Position numbers and translations under genes: made by a program. A stretch of 40,960 nucleotides of DNA from assembly GCA_027486765.1 (NCBI GenBank), contig JAIXOO010000133.1, positions 1 to 40,960 on the forward strand, in the 5' to 3' direction. Below, piece by piece: positions 40,490-40,960 of the stretch. Source of the stretch: Saprospiraceae bacterium. Its GTDB lineage: Bacteria; Bacteroidota; Bacteroidia; Chitinophagales; Saprospiraceae. Positions within the stretch are counted from its first letter, which is position 1. Each line of letters begins with the position of its first letter. The notes under the pieces were generated by a model that ran no database searches, was not told the DNA's origin, and saw only the letters and a list, made by a program, of their open reading frames with translations.

Positions 40490-40960
40490 TTAATGCGCCA
40501 CAACCAATTTCTGCACCTGGCTTTTCCCAGCGGCATCTTGCACCCGCACAAAATAAATGCCATTGTTCAAGCGCGATACATCAATCGGCTGAATTCCTTC
40601 CATAATCACTTCATTAGCTACTACCTGACCAGCCGTATTCAAAATGAATATTTGGCCGCCATTGCCTTCGGTTTGTACCTGTACCAAATCCGCCGAAACC
40701 GGGTTGGGAAATACCCGGACACTATTCGCCGAATTGTTAGGCATTCCCATTGTAAATCCTGAGGAAAACGGTGTACTAAACTGCACATCACTGCCGTAAG
40801 GGGAGCAATTGGCTTTGACCCGCCAGACGTATTCCCGACCTGCGCTGAGTCCGGTAATCGTTACACTTGAACTGGTCACAGTTCCTAAGGTAATGTAGGA
40901 AAAACTAGTCGCCAGGCGATACTGTACTGTATAATTGAGTGCACCGCCCTGAGGCTCCCA
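40490..40960 (-). CDS. Type IX-secreted FN3 protein, C-terminal part only
   Basis: Only the last 156 residues are in the window and the frame stays open to the edge. An FN3 domain comes first (WEPQGGALNYTVQYRLATSF, VTITGLSAGREYVWRVKANC), followed by the type IX secretion sorting domain (about the last 75 residues) with VRVFPNPVSADLVQVQ, IFILNTAGQVVANEV and the ending NNGIYFVRVQDAAGKSQVQK. The protein is therefore exported through the outer membrane and attached or released by the T9SS. A GTG within this frame at 40879 is an internal codon, not the start. Confidence 0.93.
   Translation of the reverse strand, partial: WEPQGGALNYTVQYRLATSFSYITLGTVTSSSVTITGLSAGREYVWRVKANCSPYGSDVQFSTPFSSGFTMGMPNNSANSVRVFPNPVSADLVQVQTEGNGGQIFILNTAGQVVANEVIMEGIQPIDVSRLNNGIYFVRVQDAAGKSQVQKLVVAH

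Overview
The window looks like chromosomal DNA of a Bacteroidota bacterium, most likely in the Saprospiria (Haliscomenobacter- or Lewinella-like). That placement is inference from gene content: propeller-type sensor kinases, a one-protein hybrid two-component system, a TonB-dependent receptor with DUF4249 lipoproteins, a type IX secretion C-terminal sorting domain, and promoters of the Bacteroidota TAnnTTTG type. No rRNA, tRNA, CRISPR array, phage or intact insertion sequence was found.

Layout. 1-5.7 kb: a LytS-type propeller sensor kinase (cut by the window start) with its LytTR response regulator, an ECF sigma factor, a WYL regulator, an SRPBCC protein and a small ferredoxin-fold-like protein, followed by an MFS exporter (5.7-6.9 kb). 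7-12.2 kb: a TTHB210-like lipoprotein, a decayed propeller-gene remnant and a 1351-residue hybrid sensor/regulator, all on the minus strand. 12.7-16.5 kb: a redox/stress-type group made of a TetR repressor, an NmrA-like NAD(P)-binding protein, an aldo/keto reductase and a pirin. The same 18-22 bp operator-like palindrome lies upstream of both the TetR gene and the NmrA gene. 16.7-19.4 kb: unrecognised small membrane proteins rich in Tyr/Asn/His/Arg plus a SPOR-domain protein. 19.5-27.5 kb: a GH9 glucanase, a TraB/GumN lipoprotein, a fatty acid desaturase, a D-aminoacylase-like amidohydrolase, a GNAT acetyltransferase and a serine beta-lactamase-like hydrolase. 27.8-32.4 kb: a TonB-dependent receptor with two tandem Cys-rich DUF4249 lipoproteins, an outer-membrane uptake unit whose signal peptide is encoded across a run of 18 T. 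32.5-40.4 kb: an AbgB-like M20 amidohydrolase, a YciI-like protein, a CNT nucleoside transporter, and a two-gene unit coupling a DUF1080/PA14-like protein to a propeller-plastocyanin fusion. The window ends in the C-terminus of a type IX-secreted FN3 protein.

The most unusual feature is between the genes. Many gaps are occupied by long inverted repeats: a perfect 72-bp palindrome at 40410-40481, a stem of about 45 bp at 23722-23836, and at least four recurring sequence families. Five of the six convergent gene junctions contain little except such a hairpin. They probably act as bidirectional terminators, but several families look like small dispersed repeats that have moved within the genome.
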